Positions 16,911 to 26,963 are shown, numbered from the stretch's first letter. The stretch: 64,000 bases of DNA from JBBRHQ01 sp963815645 (GCA_963815645.1 CAWFHL010000002.1:62001-126000); one strand, 5' to 3'. The notes: a model not told the origin generated them from the letters alone. Made by a program: numbers and translations.

Positions 16911-19900
16911 ATGGGCAACCGGCGCCGGCACCTGTTCATCCTGCTGTTCGTCCTCGGGCTGGTGGTGGTCTCCGCCGTCGTCATTGTCTCCAAGCCGACC
17001 AAGCTCGGCCTCGACCTGAAGGGCGGGGTCGAGTTGATCTACCAGGGCAAGCCCTCGGGGCAGGTGAAGGAGGTGACCGGGGGCGACATCGACCGGTCGA
17101 TCACGATCATCCGCGAGCGGATCGACAAGCTCGGCGTCTCCGAGCCGGAGGTCTCGCGCCTGGGGAACACGGAGATCTCGGTCAGCCTCCCCGACGTCAC
17201 CAACGCCCAGCGTGCGATCAACCAGGTCGGCACCACCGCGCAGCTCTACTTCTTTGACTGGGAGCCGAACCTGATCGGTCCCGAAAAGGTGATCGGCAGC
17301 CACCCGGGCACAAATCCCCCGAAGGCGGCGCTGAAGGCCTCGAACCAGCGCTGGCGCGGCGCCGGGCGCGATCCGACCAAGCCCCTAGCCCAGCAGCTTG
17401 TCCTATCCGGCGCCTACCCGACCGCCTATGCGGCGACGAAGCTGGCCGCCAGGCAAAAGCCACGGGCTTGCACCAACTGTACGGCCTCGACGCCGCGCTA
17501 CTACCTGTTCGACAAGGTCTCCCCGCACAGGCTGATCGCCGGGCCGGAGACCTCGGTCAAGGACCTCTACATCAGCCCGACGGGGCAGAAGCGCCCCCGG
17601 GACGGGATCGTCGTCAAGGTGCCGGTGGGGACGATCGTCGCCTCTGAGTCTCCGACCGACTCTGACGGGAACACGGTGCCGCCGGAGGACTTCCCCCCCG
17701 GCTGGTACGCGATCCGGGACAACCCGGCGCTCTCGGGCACCGACATCACCAACCCGGAGCAGGGCTTCGATCCCAACACCAATGCCCCCAACGTCACCTT
17801 CGGGTTCAACGACCAGGGACGCTCGGCTTTCCAGGACGTGACCAGGGCGATCTCCCAGCGCGGCGCCAACAGCGCCGCCGCGGCGGGGGCGATCGGCGGG
17901 GTCAGCGTCGATCAGGCCAGCGCACTATCGGGGCATTTCGCCGTCGTCCTCGACAACGTGGTCGTGACGCGGCCGATCATCAACTTCGTCGAGAACCCCG
18001 ACGGGATCGACGGCCGCACCGGCGCCCAGATCTCAGGCGGCTTCCAGGACATCGGCGAGGCCCAGGACTTGGCGACGACGCTTCAGATTGGCGCCCTGCC
18101 GATCAACCTGAAGCTGATCAGTCAGACGCAGGTCTCGGCGACCCTGGGGCAGCAGGCGCTCGACGAGGGTGTGAAGGCCGGAGTGATCGGCCTGATCGCG
18201 GTTGTCCTTTTCCTGCTGCTCTTCTACCGCTTCCTCGGACTGATCGCCTCGATCGCGCTGGGCGCCTACGGGGTGATCTTCTTCGCTCTGATCAAGCTGA
18301 TCCCGATCACCCTGACCCTGCCGGGAATCGCCGGGCTGGTGTTGACGATCGGGGTCGCCGCCGACTCCAACATCGTCATCTTCGAGCGGATCAAGGAGGA
18401 GGTGAGAGCGGGCAGATCGATGCCTTCGGCGATCGCCGCCGGCTACCGCCGGGGGATCGCGACGATCATCGACGCGAACGTCGTCACTCTCCTGACCGCG
18501 TTCATCCTCTTCGTCCTGGCGACCGCCGGGGTGAAGGGTTTCGCCTTCACGCTCGGCGTCGGGACGATCGTCTCGCTGCTCACCGCGGTTGTCTTCACCC
18601 AGGCGCTCCTGGGCACGATGAGCCGCAGCCACTTCCTCAACTCGCCGAGCATGCTCGGCGCCGCCAAGGAGCGGATGCGCTGGCACTTCGACTTCATGCG
18701 GGCAAGCCGCTGGTTCTTCTCCATCTCCGGCTGCATCCTGCTGATCGGCGCCCTCTCGCTGGCCACGAAGCAGCTCAACTTCGGGATCGACTTCGAGTCC
18801 GGAACGCGGATCAAGGTGGCGCTGGTCAAGCCGACCGATGAGAACTCGGTCCGAAGCACCCTGAGCGCCGCCAACATCGACGGCGAGGAGATCCAGAAAG
18901 TCTCCGACCCGGTGCTGGGCGACAATGTCTTCCAGATCCAGACTCGCCAGCTGCAGCCCAACCGGGTCAAGGACGCCCGCAAAGCGCTGGCCTCGACTTA
19001 CGGGGTCGCACAGAACGGCTTCGACAGCACCAGCGTCGGCCCGACCTTCGGCCAGCAGGTGGCGAACAGCGCAGTGCAGGCGCTGATCCTCTCGATCCTG
19101 GTGATCGGCGCCTACATCGCCTTCCGCTTCCAGCCGAAGTTTGCGATCCCGGTCCTGATCGCCCTGCTGCACGACATCCTGATCACCGCGGGAATCTACT
19201 CGCTGACCGGCCGGGAGGTGACCACCGGGACGGTCGCCGCGTTCCTGACCATCCTCGGCTACTCGCTCTACGACACGATCATCGTCTTCGACCGAATACG
19301 CGAGAACCTGCCAAGGATGCCCCGTGCGGCGTTCTCCCAGATAGTCAACCGCTCGATGAGCGAGGTCCTGACGCGCTCACTGGTGACCAGCTCCTCGACC
19401 CTGTTCGGAGTCGTCTCCCTGCTGATCTTCGGCGGGGTGATTCTCAAGGACTTCGCCTTCGCGATGCTGGTCGGGATCGCCTCGGGGACGTACTCGTCGA
19501 TCTTCATCGCCTCGCCCGTGCTGAATGCCTGGAAGGAGCGGGAGCCCGCCTACCGCAGGCGCCGGGCGCGGATCGAGCAACTCGAGGGAGCCGTGCCCGC
19601 GTTCGCCGACGACATCGCGGTGGCGAAGCTGAGCTCGGACGAGGAGACCGACGAGCAGATCGAGGCGGCGATCGCGGCGAAGCGGGGCGAGGGGGACGGG
19701 GACGGCGCTGCCGTGCTGGCGGAGGTCCCTGAGGCGGAAGCGGCGGAGCCGGAGGCCGTGGCTCCGGCAGCGCTGGCCGAGTCCGATGGCCCGGACGGGA
19801 CGGAGGCAGGGTCCGAAGCGGAGCCGGATTCCGGCTCGCGCGAGGCTGAGCGGGCGGCGCGCCGGGAGCGCCGCCAACAGCGGCGCGGGCGCCGCAAGCA

Positions 19901-19916
19901 CGGGAGGAATCGCTGA
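16911..19916 (+). CDS. secDF: SecD-SecF fusion, protein export membrane protein
   Basis: 1001 aa joining both subunits of the proton-driven export motor that pulls preproteins through SecYEG. The SecD half is about 1-565: one TM helix (HLFILLFVLGLVVVSAVVIV), a large outer domain, then five TM helices with GVAADSNIVIFERIKEE. The SecF half is about 570-870: FGIDFESGTRIKVAL and ILGYSLYDTIIVFDRIREN. A 120-residue cytoplasmic tail is Glu/Ala-rich and ends in an Arg/Lys cluster (RRERRQQRRGRRKHGRNR). Most Actinobacteria have separate secD and secF. YajC is not seen nearby. Confidence 0.95.
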   Translation: MGNRRRHLFILLFVLGLVVVSAVVIVSKPTKLGLDLKGGVELIYQGKPSGQVKEVTGGDIDRSITIIRERIDKLGVSEPEVSRLGNTEISVSLPDVTNAQRAINQVGTTAQLYFFDWEPNLIGPEKVIGSHPGTNPPKAALKASNQRWRGAGRDPTKPLAQQLVLSGAYPTAYAATKLAARQKPRACTNCTASTPRYYLFDKVSPHRLIAGPETSVKDLYISPTGQKRPRDGIVVKVPVGTIVASESPTDSDGNTVPPEDFPPGWYAIRDNPALSGTDITNPEQGFDPNTNAPNVTFGFNDQGRSAFQDVTRAISQRGANSAAAAGAIGGVSVDQASALSGHFAVVLDNVVVTRPIINFVENPDGIDGRTGAQISGGFQDIGEAQDLATTLQIGALPINLKLISQTQVSATLGQQALDEGVKAGVIGLIAVVLFLLLFYRFLGLIASIALGAYGVIFFALIKLIPITLTLPGIAGLVLTIGVAADSNIVIFERIKEEVRAGRSMPSAIAAGYRRGIATIIDANVVTLLTAFILFVLATAGVKGFAFTLGVGTIVSLLTAVVFTQALLGTMSRSHFLNSPSMLGAAKERMRWHFDFMRASRWFFSISGCILLIGALSLATKQLNFGIDFESGTRIKVALVKPTDENSVRSTLSAANIDGEEIQKVSDPVLGDNVFQIQTRQLQPNRVKDARKALASTYGVAQNGFDSTSVGPTFGQQVANSAVQALILSILVIGAYIAFRFQPKFAIPVLIALLHDILITAGIYSLTGREVTTGTVAAFLTILGYSLYDTIIVFDRIRENLPRMPRAAFSQIVNRSMSEVLTRSLVTSSSTLFGVVSLLIFGGVILKDFAFAMLVGIASGTYSSIFIASPVLNAWKEREPAYRRRRARIEQLEGAVPAFADDIAVAKLSSDEETDEQIEAAIAAKRGEGDGDGAAVLAEVPEAEAAEPEAVAPAALAESDGPDGTEAGSEAEPDSGSREAERAARRERRQQRRGRRKHGRNR

Positions 19917-19917
19917 G

Positions 19918-20187
19918 ATGGCGATCCTGGTCTGGTTCACGATGGGCATCGCCCTCTGGCACTTCACCGTGTTCATGCCCGATCGCTTCTGGCAGGGGAT
20001 CATCGGCGCCTTCCTCGGGGCGACGATCGGCGCAGTGGCCTTCGGCGCGGTCGTCCAGGTGGCCAGCGGCCGTGGCATCGGCGACACCGACATCGGCACC
20101 GCGCTGCTGGCGATCCCCGGGACGATGATCGGGCTGGTCGTGATCTACGCGATCGGCGTTCGCCAGCAGCGCCTCGATTCCGCTTAG
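19918..20187 (+). CDS. Small membrane protein (89 aa), unknown function
   Basis: ATG at 19918 lies directly after the secDF stop, suggesting coupled expression. It has three hydrophobic helices (ILVWFTMGIALWHFTVFM; GIIGAFLGATIGAVAFGAVV; TALLAIPGTMIGLVVIYAIG). The pattern recalls small GlsB-like or DUF-type membrane proteins, but I do not assign a family. It is the last gene of the pdxS-secDF run. The 135 bp after it hold no gene. Confidence 0.7.
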   Translation: MAILVWFTMGIALWHFTVFMPDRFWQGIIGAFLGATIGAVAFGAVVQVASGRGIGDTDIGTALLAIPGTMIGLVVIYAIGVRQQRLDSA

Positions 20188-20322
20188 CCGGCTCAGCTGA
20201 GACCTTTCACCCGTCTATAGCACGGCTCAAGGTCCCACGTCGGCGGAAAGGTGGCGGAGTGCCCGCAAATTCGGCGGGTCGCGGGGGGAAGTGACGTCGG
20301 GGCCGATTCTTAGCCTCGATGT

Positions 20323-22885
20323 GTGAACGATCCGGCAAAGGCCTACGCCGCCGAGCCCTATTCGTACGCGGAGGCGCGCGCCCTGAGCAAAGGGCTCGCC
20401 CTCAGTGAGCCGGTGGCGATCGCCCTGGTCCGGCGCGGCTACCGCACCCCCGAGCAGGCCCGCGCCTTCCTCGAGGCTGATGAGTCACACCCGCCCTCCG
20501 CCTTCGATTCGATCGCCGAGGCGATCAGGCCTCTGCTGGCCGCGATCGAGCGGGGTGAGCGGATCAGCGTGCACGGCGATTTCGACGTCGACGGTGTCTG
20601 CGCTACGGCGATCGCGGTCGGCGCCCTACGCGACCTGGGGGCGAGCTGCGACTGGCTGATTCCCGATCGGGTCGGGGACGGCTACGGGCTCACCGAGTCC
20701 ACGGTCGACGCGCTGGCCGAGCGCGGGACCTCGGTCATCCTGACCGTGGACTGCGCGATCACCGCCGTCGATGCCGTCGCGCGGGCCAGGCAGCGCGGAA
20801 TGGAGGTGGTGGTCACCGATCACCATCAGCCGGGCCCCCAGCTCCCCGATTGCCCGATCTTCCACCCGTCGCTGAGCGGATACCCGTTCACGGAGCTGTG
20901 CGGAGCGGCGGTCGCCTGGAAGCTGACCGCCGGGCTGCGAGAGGCGATCGGCGGGGACCCCTCCGCTTCGGAGACGCGACCTCGACCTCGTCGCCTTGGC
21001 AACGGTCGCCGACCTGGTCCCGCTGCTCGGCGAGAACCGCACCCTGGTGCGTCGCGGTCTGGAGCTCTCCCGCCGCGCCGAGCGCCCCGGGATGCGGGCG
21101 CTGATGGCGGTCGCTCGCTGCGAGCCCACGAATCTCGACGAGGGGGACATGGCATTCCGCCTGGCGCCCCGGATCAACGCCTCGGGGCGGCTCTACCGCG
21201 CCGATGCGGGGGTCGAGCTGTTCCTCACCGAGAACCGGGACCGAGCCGAATCGATCGCCGCGGAGCTCGATCGCGCCAACGGCGAGCGGCGGCAGACCGA
21301 GCGGGAGGTGGAGGGGGCCGCTCGCGCCGCCCTCTCCGCGCTGCCCGATCATCTGCTCGAGGGCGCGGCGATCGTCCTAGCCGGCCGCGGCTGGCACCCC
21401 GGGGTGATTGGGATCGTCGCTTCGCGCTTCAGCGAGCGCCATCTGAAGCCGGCGATCGTGATCTCGATCGACGCCGAGGGCCGGGGGCGCGGATCCGGCC
21501 GCAGCGTCCCCGGCTATGACCTGCTCGGAGGGCTGCGGGCCTGCTCGGAGCATCTCGAGCGGTTTGGCGGTCATCGCGCCGCCGCCGGGCTGGAGATCGA
21601 TCCGGACAGGATCGATGGCTTCCGCGAGGCCTTCATGGCGCATGCCTCATCGGAGATCGGCAGCGGCGAGAGGGTGCGCACCGAGCGGATCGACGCGGTG
21701 GTCGGAGGGGATCGACTCGGCCTCCCCCTCGCCGAGGAGCTGGAGAGGCTGGGCCCGTTCGGTGCCGGCAACCCCAATGTCAGCCTCCTGGTGCCATCGG
21801 CCAGGGTCCGCGACGTCCGGGGCATGGGTGAGGGGAAGCACTCGCGCTTCAATCTGCACAGCGGGGTCAACCGGGCGCTGACGGTGGCCTTCGGGCGGCC
21901 CTCGATCGCGGTTGGCGAGGATGAGGCGATCGATGCCGCGGTGCGCCTCGAGGTCAACCAGTGGAACGGCGCGGTCGAACCCCGTCTGGTTTTGCGCGAG
22001 ATGTACCGGTTGGGCGAGGCCGACTGCGCGGGCGCCGCCTCCCCTGAGGAGCACAGCTGCGAGCTGGAAGTGGGGGAGTGGTGGCGGCGATTCGATGTGG
22101 AGGCGGCCGAGCCGGGCTTCAGGGGGGCGGCCTCGCCGCGCGCGGGCGCCTTCGAGCGGGAAGTTGTGCGGCGCAGCGGCTCCGCTGCGGCGATCATCGC
22201 CGAGCTCGTCTCGAGCGGAGATTCCGTTCTGCTCCTCTCGGCCGACGCGTCTCGCCGCGCCGGCCTTGCGGCCGGCGCGGCGGGACTTGCCCGGTTCGGG
22301 GCAGGGGCTCCCCTGATCGCCTGCGGGCGCTGCCCGCTGGAGGAGATCGAGGCCCTGCAGAGCGCCCGGAGCGGGCGCCTGGTGATGGCCGATTACGCCG
22401 CGCTGGCCCTGGCCGAGGACCTCGCCCCGGATTACCAGCACGTAGTCCTGGTCGATCCCCCTGCCTCCGCGGAGATGATGGCGCTGGCCGCAGCCGCCAG
22501 TCGTCCGCAGTGCTACCTGCACCCGGTCTGGGGCGATGCGGAAATCGCTTTCGCCCTCTCCGTCCTCGAGGAGCAATACGGGCTGCGGCAGGCGCTTCGC
22601 TCGCTGTTCAGCGACCTGCGGGCGGCGGTGCCCTGCGAGGAGGAGGCTCTGCGCGGCGCGATGCGGGGCAGTGGCCGGCACCCCCGCAGCCCCGAGCTGG
22701 CGGCGCGCTGCATGGCGGTACTGGGGGAGCTGAGCGTCGCCGAGATCGAGGCGCAAACCGGCTGTCGGCGCCTCGGGGCCGTATCCTCGAATCAGACAGA
22801 TCTGAGGCGCTCGGCGTCATTCCGCGCCGCTGGCGCCCGCCGCGAGGAGGGCACGAGATACCTGGAAAGTCTGAGAGACCCCTAG
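20323..22885 (+). CDS. recJ: Single-stranded-DNA exonuclease RecJ, one frameshift
   Basis: Joined length about 854 aa from GTG 20323. The DHH phosphoesterase part lies in the first frame: HGDFDVDGVCATAIAV, then DCAITAVDAV and VTDHHQPGP. Near 20970-20990 the frame changes by one base (DPSASE to RDLDLVALATVADLVPLL) and continues with PRINASGRL and the DHHA1 motif (GGHRAAAGLEI). The C-terminal 300 residues extend beyond classical RecJ. RecJ degrades 5' ends in recombination and repair. A TAGCCT six bases before the start is a possible -10. The single lesion in an otherwise intact gene suggests sequence error. Confidence 0.9.
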
Positions 22886-23010
22886 AAGGCCCCGAGCAGC
22901 CGACTACGGCGGCTCCGGCCGCCCCTGCCGCGCGGGGACCAGGGACGGACTCGCCCCCGGCGACCGCGAACGGCGCCGAGGGGCCCGCGGACCGCAGCGG
23001 TCACACCAAG

Positions 23011-25284
23011 GTGGGTGCCCCTCTGGGCGGGGGGGGCGCGGTCCCCCTCGACGAGCAGACCCGGGGGCTGAGCGACGAGCAGCGGGCCCTGCTCGGCGAT
23101 CTGCTGGCTCTGATCGAGGAATTCGACTCCTCGCTGGACGGCGAGGCCGCGGCGGCGGAGCCGGTCGACCGACTAGCGGTTGAGCGGGCTTTCGCCTTCT
23201 CCTGCGAGCGCCACGCCGACCAGATGAGGAGGTCCGGGGACGAGTTCATCACCCACCCGGTTGGGGTGGCGCGGATCTGCGCTGGGATGCGGCTCGACAG
23301 CGAAACCCTATGCGCGGCGCTACTCCACGACACGGTCGAAGACACCACCGCCAGCCTCGAGGAAATCGACGCGGAGTTCGGGGACGAGGTGGCGCAGCTG
23401 GTGGACGGGGTCACCAAGCTGACCGGGATCACCTTCGAGAGCCGCGACGAGCGCCAGGCGGAGAACTACCGCAAGATGATGGTGGCGATGGCCAGCGACG
23501 TCAGGGTGATCCTGATCAAGCTCGCCGATCGACTCCACAACATGCGAACCCTGGGCGCCCTGCCCAAGCAGAAGCAGATAACCAAGGCGCGGGAGACGGT
23601 CGAGATCTACGCGCCGCTCGCCCACCGCCTCGGGATCCACGCGATCAAATGGGAGCTCGAGGATCTCGCCTTCGCAACCCTGCACCCCCGCAAGTACGAC
23701 GAGATCAAGCAGCTGGTTGCGCAGCAGCGGGCCGAGCGGGAGGACTACGTCAAGGACGCCGGTCACTTCCTCGCCGAGGAGCTGAAGCAGGTCGGGATCG
23801 AGGCGCAGATCTCCGGTCGCGCCAAGCACTTCTACTCGATCTACACGAAGATGACAAAGAAGGGGCGCGAGTTCAACGAGATCCTCGACCTCACGGCGAT
23901 GCGGGTGATCGTCAGCTCGGTCAAGGACTGCTACGGCGCGATCGGCGTCATCCACTCGCTCTGGAAGCCGCTCCCGGGTCGTTTCAAGGACTTCGTGGCG
24001 ATGCCGAAGGCAAACATGTACCAGGCGCTTCACACGACGGTGATCGGCCCCGAAGGCAAGCCGCTGGAGATCCAGATCCGCACCGCGGAGATGCACGAGC
24101 TGGCCGAGTTCGGGATCGCCGCCCATGTCGCCTACAAGGAGGGCGGAAGGGGAGATCCGAGGCGCGAGAAGATGACCTGGCTGCGGCAGCTGGTCGAGTC
24201 CGAGGGGGAGCAGGATCCGGCCGAGTTCCTGGAGTCGCTGAAGGTCGACCTGTTCGAGGACGAGGTCTTCGTCTTCACCCCGAAGGGCGAGGTCAAAAAT
24301 CTCTCGGGAGGCTCGACCCCACTCGATTTCGCCTACGCGGTCCACACCGATGTCGGGCACCGCTGCGTCGGCGCCAAGGTGAACGGCAAGATCGTCCCGC
24401 TCCATTACCAGCTGAAGTCGGGGGACATCGTCGAGGTGCTGACGGCGAAGCGCGAGCGCGGCCCCTCGAGGGACTGGCTGAAGCTTGTCCGCACCAGCCG
24501 AGCCCGCAACAAGATCCGGGCCTGGTTTAAGGAGGAGCGCCGCGAGGACGCCGAGAGGCACGGGCGGGAGGTGCTCGAACAGGCTCTGCGCAAGCGCAAC
24601 CTGCCGATGCAGAAGCTGGCGATGTCGCCGCTGCTCGCCGACGTCTTCCGCGAGATGGGCTTCCGCAAGGCGACCGACTTCTACATCGCGCTGGGCCAGG
24701 GAAAGATCCCCGCGAAGACAGTCGCGAACAAGCTGATGCAGAGGCTGAAGGCGGGGGAGGCGGTCGAGGATCGGGAGCCGCTGGGGCTGACCTCGGGGCG
24801 CGAGGACGCGGCGAGCCGAACTGCGGAGGCGTCGAACTTCGGCATCCAGGTGAAGGGCGTCGACGACGTTGCTGTGCGCCTGGCGAAGTGCTGTCGGCCG
24901 GTGCCAGGCGATGAGATAGTCGGCTACGTCTCGCTGGGCAGGGGGATCACCATCCACCGCGAGGACTGCCGCAACGTCAAGGCGCTGAAGAAGGCGCCCG
25001 AGCGCTTCGTTTCGGTCAGCTGGGACGGTGACAACGAGGCCTCCTACCGGGTCGAGCTCCAGGTCGACGCCTGGGATCGGACCCGCCTGCTCGAGGACCT
25101 CTCGCGGACCCTGGCCGAGGCCGGGATCAACATCCTCGAGGCGAGTTGCACGACCAAGCACCCGATGGTCAAGAACCGCTTCGTGGTCGAGGTCGGCGAC
25201 ACACAGCAGCTGAAGCAGTGCATCTCACGGATTCGCAACGTCGAGTCGGTGTTCGACGCCTACCGGGTCACGCCGAGCGGCTGA
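23011..25284 (+). CDS. rel: Bifunctional (p)ppGpp synthetase/hydrolase Rel (RelA/SpoT)
   Basis: 757 aa if started at GTG 23011. The open frame extends much further upstream but overlaps recJ and is Pro/Ala-rich. Domains: HD hydrolase (HPVGVARICAG, LLHDTVEDT; 80-220), synthetase (GRAKHFYSIYTKM, YQALHTTVIGP; 260-430), TGS (VFVFTPKGEVKNL; 415-480), helical and zinc-finger-like regions, and a C-terminal ACT domain. Both catalytic sites look intact, so it should both make and destroy the stringent-response alarmone. It follows recJ, whereas many Actinobacteria have apt at this place. Confidence 0.94.
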   Translation: MGAPLGGGGAVPLDEQTRGLSDEQRALLGDLLALIEEFDSSLDGEAAAAEPVDRLAVERAFAFSCERHADQMRRSGDEFITHPVGVARICAGMRLDSETLCAALLHDTVEDTTASLEEIDAEFGDEVAQLVDGVTKLTGITFESRDERQAENYRKMMVAMASDVRVILIKLADRLHNMRTLGALPKQKQITKARETVEIYAPLAHRLGIHAIKWELEDLAFATLHPRKYDEIKQLVAQQRAEREDYVKDAGHFLAEELKQVGIEAQISGRAKHFYSIYTKMTKKGREFNEILDLTAMRVIVSSVKDCYGAIGVIHSLWKPLPGRFKDFVAMPKANMYQALHTTVIGPEGKPLEIQIRTAEMHELAEFGIAAHVAYKEGGRGDPRREKMTWLRQLVESEGEQDPAEFLESLKVDLFEDEVFVFTPKGEVKNLSGGSTPLDFAYAVHTDVGHRCVGAKVNGKIVPLHYQLKSGDIVEVLTAKRERGPSRDWLKLVRTSRARNKIRAWFKEERREDAERHGREVLEQALRKRNLPMQKLAMSPLLADVFREMGFRKATDFYIALGQGKIPAKTVANKLMQRLKAGEAVEDREPLGLTSGREDAASRTAEASNFGIQVKGVDDVAVRLAKCCRPVPGDEIVGYVSLGRGITIHREDCRNVKALKKAPERFVSVSWDGDNEASYRVELQVDAWDRTRLLEDLSRTLAEAGINILEASCTTKHPMVKNRFVVEVGDTQQLKQCISRIRNVESVFDAYRVTPSG

Positions 25285-25300
25285 TTTCCCTTCGGAGCTT

Positions 25301-25316
25301 GCGGGCCGAGGCCCGC
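25301..25316 (+). terminator. GC hairpin after rel
   Basis: GCGGGCCGAGGCCCGC folds into a 6-7 bp stem 17 bp after the rel stop. There is no T-run. It probably ends the rel transcript. Confidence 0.5.
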
Positions 25317-25447
25317 CACGGGTAGGTTGGCTCGGCTTCGGATGGCAAGGACCTGGGCCTCCGCCCGATTTCCGCTAGGCGCGGAGAGTTGATGGCGCCG
25401 ATCCGGGGCGCCATTCCGGCCCGGGGATAATCAAAGCCGTGTAGCCC

Positions 25448-25587
25448 ATGAGCACCCAGCGGCCACCACCCATCGAGGACTGGGGCAGGACCTGCCCGGA
25501 ATGACCTACATCGCGGAGGAGATCGTCGAGCGGGGAGAAAGGGTGCTCACTGTCGCTCGCCCGGGCCAATTCACCGAGAAATGGTGA
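25448..25587 (+). CDS. Two overlapping mini-ORFs (18 and 28 codons) in the rel-sigma gap
   Basis: ORF 1 (25448-25504) starts MSTQRPPPIEDWG and ends at a TGA that overlaps the ATG of ORF 2 (25501-25587, MTYIAEEIVERGERVLTVAR). GATAAT lies about 18 bases before the first ATG. A one-base change would fuse them into one protein of about 46 residues (IEDWGQDLPGMTYIAEEI), so this could be a single small gene carrying an indel. Most of the 373-bp gap is explained by this and the rel hairpin. Not recognised. Confidence 0.35.
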
Positions 25588-25657
25588 GGCTGACGACCGC
25601 CCGCCCAAATAACATGGTTGCCCCAGTCCCCTTGCGAAAAGACAAGAGAGGGTAACC

Positions 25658-26011
25658 GTGCCGCGGATCGTCAATGTCATCCTCGGCGAGATCAGCCTCA
25701 GAGCGCTTCGGGGAGAGAGCAACTCGGAGTCAAGCGCTATCGGGCCGGCGCTGGCGCTGGCGATCCGCTACTACCTGACCGAGACGGACACCTACGCGCC
25801 CGGCTGGGCGTACCCGCGCTTCCGGCGCGAGCTGATCGAGGGGGAGGGGGTACAGGTGCAGATCACGATCGACGACGCCCCCTGGGAGGCGCTGGAGCGC
25901 GAGGCCGATCGCCAGGGCGTCTCAGCCGAGCGCCTCGCTGAGCACGCGGCGCTCTACTTTGCCGCCCACCTCGAGACAGGCCAGATCGGCCGCAGCGTCC
26001 TCGACGACTGA
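25658..26011 (+). CDS. Small protein with ribbon-helix-helix-like C-terminus, paralogue 1
   Basis: 117 aa from GTG 25658, preceded by AGAGAGGG at ribosome-binding distance. It starts PRIVNVILGEISLRAL; the second half (VQITIDDAPWEALEREADRQ followed by GVSAERLAEHAALYFAAHLE) has the strand-helix-helix look of RHH/Arc-type DNA-binding proteins. It is clearly related to the protein at 26964-27356 (shared ALEREADRQ/TLEREAARQ and YFAAHLE/YLSDLE). It is convergent with the sigma-factor gene, 10 bp away. A DNA-binding or anti-sigma role is possible but unproven. Confidence 0.65.
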   Translation: MPRIVNVILGEISLRALRGESNSESSAIGPALALAIRYYLTETDTYAPGWAYPRFRRELIEGEGVQVQITIDDAPWEALEREADRQGVSAERLAEHAALYFAAHLETGQIGRSVLDD

Positions 26012-26021
26012 ACCCGGCCGC

Positions 26022-26687
26022 TCAGGCCGCGGGGAAGACCACCGGGGCAGCGCCCAGCTCGACCAGGGCCGATTGCAGGGTGCGGCGACCGCGGTGGTGG
26101 AGGCCGTGCACCGAGCTCTCGGTCTTGCCGAGCGCGTCGGCGATCTCGATCGGCGAGAGGCCGACGATGTGGCGCAGGACCAGCACCTCGCGCTGCCCCT
26201 CGGGCAGCTCATCCAGCGCCTGGTTTAGGTCGTTGACCCGCTCGGAGCTGAGCTGGCCCTGGCCGGAGTCGCGGACCCGCACCTCCTCGGTGGGGATCGC
26301 GCGGCGAGCCCGCATCCTGTCGAGGGCCGCGTTGCGGGAGACCCGCAGGATCCAGGCGGCGAAAGGCACGTCGCCTCGCGGCTCGTACTTCTTGATCACG
26401 GTCATCAGCTTGATGAAGACGTCCTGGGTGATGTCCTCGGCCTCGTGATGGTCCTTGACGATGCTCATCACGTACCCGAGCACGTCGGGGGCATAGCGGA
26501 CGTAGAGGAAGTGGAGTGCCTCCTTGTCGTCCTGCTTGGCCCGCGAGACGGCGTCGCTGACCAGCTTGCTGTCTCCGCACCCCGAACCGGGATCACCGTC
26601 CCGCCCGCTCCTACCCTGCCGCGCTTCGCTGCCGTCCCTGATCGCCCCTATCCCTTCCATTCGTTCCTTTTTCCCCTTCTGAAACAA
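26022..26687 (-). CDS. ECF-type RNA polymerase sigma factor
   Basis: 221 aa. Region 2 (about 60-130) is HFLYVRYAPDVLGYVMSIVK, then HEAEDITQDVFIKLMTVIKK and FAAWILRVSRNAALDRMRAR. Region 4 (about 160-210) is LDELPEGQREVLVLRHIVGL, then SPIEIADALGKTESSVHGLH. A poorly conserved 40-residue leader precedes region 2, and MEGIG (residue 10) is an alternative start. No anti-sigma gene of known type is adjacent. The two paralogous small proteins on either side are the only local partner candidates. Confidence 0.93.
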   Translation of the reverse strand: MFQKGKKERMEGIGAIRDGSEARQGRSGRDGDPGSGCGDSKLVSDAVSRAKQDDKEALHFLYVRYAPDVLGYVMSIVKDHHEAEDITQDVFIKLMTVIKKYEPRGDVPFAAWILRVSRNAALDRMRARRAIPTEEVRVRDSGQGQLSSERVNDLNQALDELPEGQREVLVLRHIVGLSPIEIADALGKTESSVHGLHHRGRRTLQSALVELGAAPVVFPAA

Positions 26688-26963
26688 CCCACCGGAGCCA
26701 TGAAGCCGGAAACTGCGGCAACAAGCCTAGTCACTTTCCCGACTCCGGCCAGGCTTGTCAAGTCCGAACATTCGTCCAATTCCTATTCTCACGCTCAAGT
26801 TCGCGATTCCGCACAGGAATTGCACAGAAATCTGATGACGGGCGGGTAGTCAGATTGTGAAAGGCGATCCGGGGAACGCCTGGAGCGATGCAGAAGGAAC
26901 GAAATACGGGCCTTTCGGGGAAGTCCAGGCCGACCGGGGAGGTTACTCGAGCGTGGGGGATGG

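Noticed and set aside
18033..19172. 379-codon minus-strand frame opposite secDF
   Set aside because: Its Asp/Gln/Arg-rich composition is typical of antisense shadow, and SecDF on the other strand is unmistakable.
22078..23010. N-terminal 310 codons of the open frame containing rel
   Set aside because: It overlaps recJ almost completely and is Arg/Gly/Pro-rich. Rel homology begins after about 23070, so the GTG at 23011 was used, although a slightly earlier start is possible.
23320..25161. 613-codon minus-strand frame opposite rel
   Set aside because: It mirrors the Rel coding sequence, with Leu/Asp/Val/Gly-rich shadow composition and no domain.
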